From an uncultured Lachnospiraceae bacterium (GTDB lineage: Bacteria; Bacillota; Clostridia; Lachnospirales; Lachnospiraceae): DNA of 7,942 nucleotides. Positions 7,898-7,942 of the stretch are shown piece after piece (the stretch's first letter is position 1; each line of letters begins with the position of its first letter). The notes beneath the pieces were generated by a model. That model did no database searches, was not told where the DNA came from, and worked only from the letters and a program-made list of their open reading frames with translations. The stretch is taken from the NCBI GenBank assembly GCA_902783735.1, contig CACZSE010000044.1:1-7942 (forward strand), written 5' to 3'. The translations under genes were made by a program, and so were the position numbers.

Positions 7898-7942
7898 TTA
7901 TATCTTAGATATCCGTTCGTATACAAAAAGATCCTCCGCCAT
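7898..7942 (-). CDS. Possible C-terminal end of an upstream gene (cut by window edge)
   Basis: A minus-strand frame enters at the right edge and reads 14 residues, ending ERISKI, before TAA at 7900-7898. It is too short to identify. In B. subtilis the gene upstream of the rpiB homologue is the protein-arginine phosphatase ywlE, but nothing here tests that. The frame could also be non-coding. Confidence 0.2.
   Translation of the reverse strand: MAEDLFVYERISKI

Overview
This window looks like chromosomal DNA from an anaerobic Firmicute of the Lachnospiraceae/Clostridia type. The basis is moderate GC, strong GGAGG-type ribosome sites, some GTG/TTG starts, a SleB-type wall hydrolase and an ATP synthase c subunit with a sodium-binding signature. 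The family-level placement is an inference from protein style and gene order; no search was run. All genes but one are on the minus strand.

Right block (about 5004-7770, minus strand): rpiB (ribose-5-phosphate isomerase B), upp (uracil phosphoribosyltransferase), comEB (dCMP deaminase) and a secreted coiled-coil/SleB-domain wall hydrolase. Gaps are short (44 and 22 nt) and the last pair overlaps by 8 nt, so this reads as one operon. A good extended -10 promoter lies just upstream of rpiB. The theme is pentose phosphate and pyrimidine nucleotide supply, with a wall-remodelling enzyme at the tail. A possible C-terminal scrap of another minus-strand gene touches the right edge.

Middle (about 4159-5003): a single plus-strand gene for a DUF402 protein, divergent from the ATP synthase operon and convergent with the hydrolase. 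Its 3' side holds an 8-bp direct repeat, a possible promoter, three successive hairpins and a strong plus-strand terminator-like stem-loop. This could be a long 3' UTR or a separate small RNA of about 110 nt.

Left block (1 to about 4158, minus strand): the F1Fo ATP synthase operon in the order atpZ-atpI-atpB-atpE-atpF-atpH-atpA, with atpA cut by the window edge after 433 codons. A near-consensus promoter sits upstream of atpZ and is framed by a 12-bp inverted repeat. The c subunit carries the Q...V-x-E-T-T-x2-Y pattern expected of a Na+-coupled rotor.

The overall order rpiB - upp - ATP synthase resembles the Bacillus subtilis ywlF-upp-atp neighbourhood. I found no mobile element, CRISPR array, tRNA or rRNA. 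Nothing here is clearly a new system; the most interesting points are the predicted Na+ coupling, the inverted repeat at the atp promoter and the possible small RNA.
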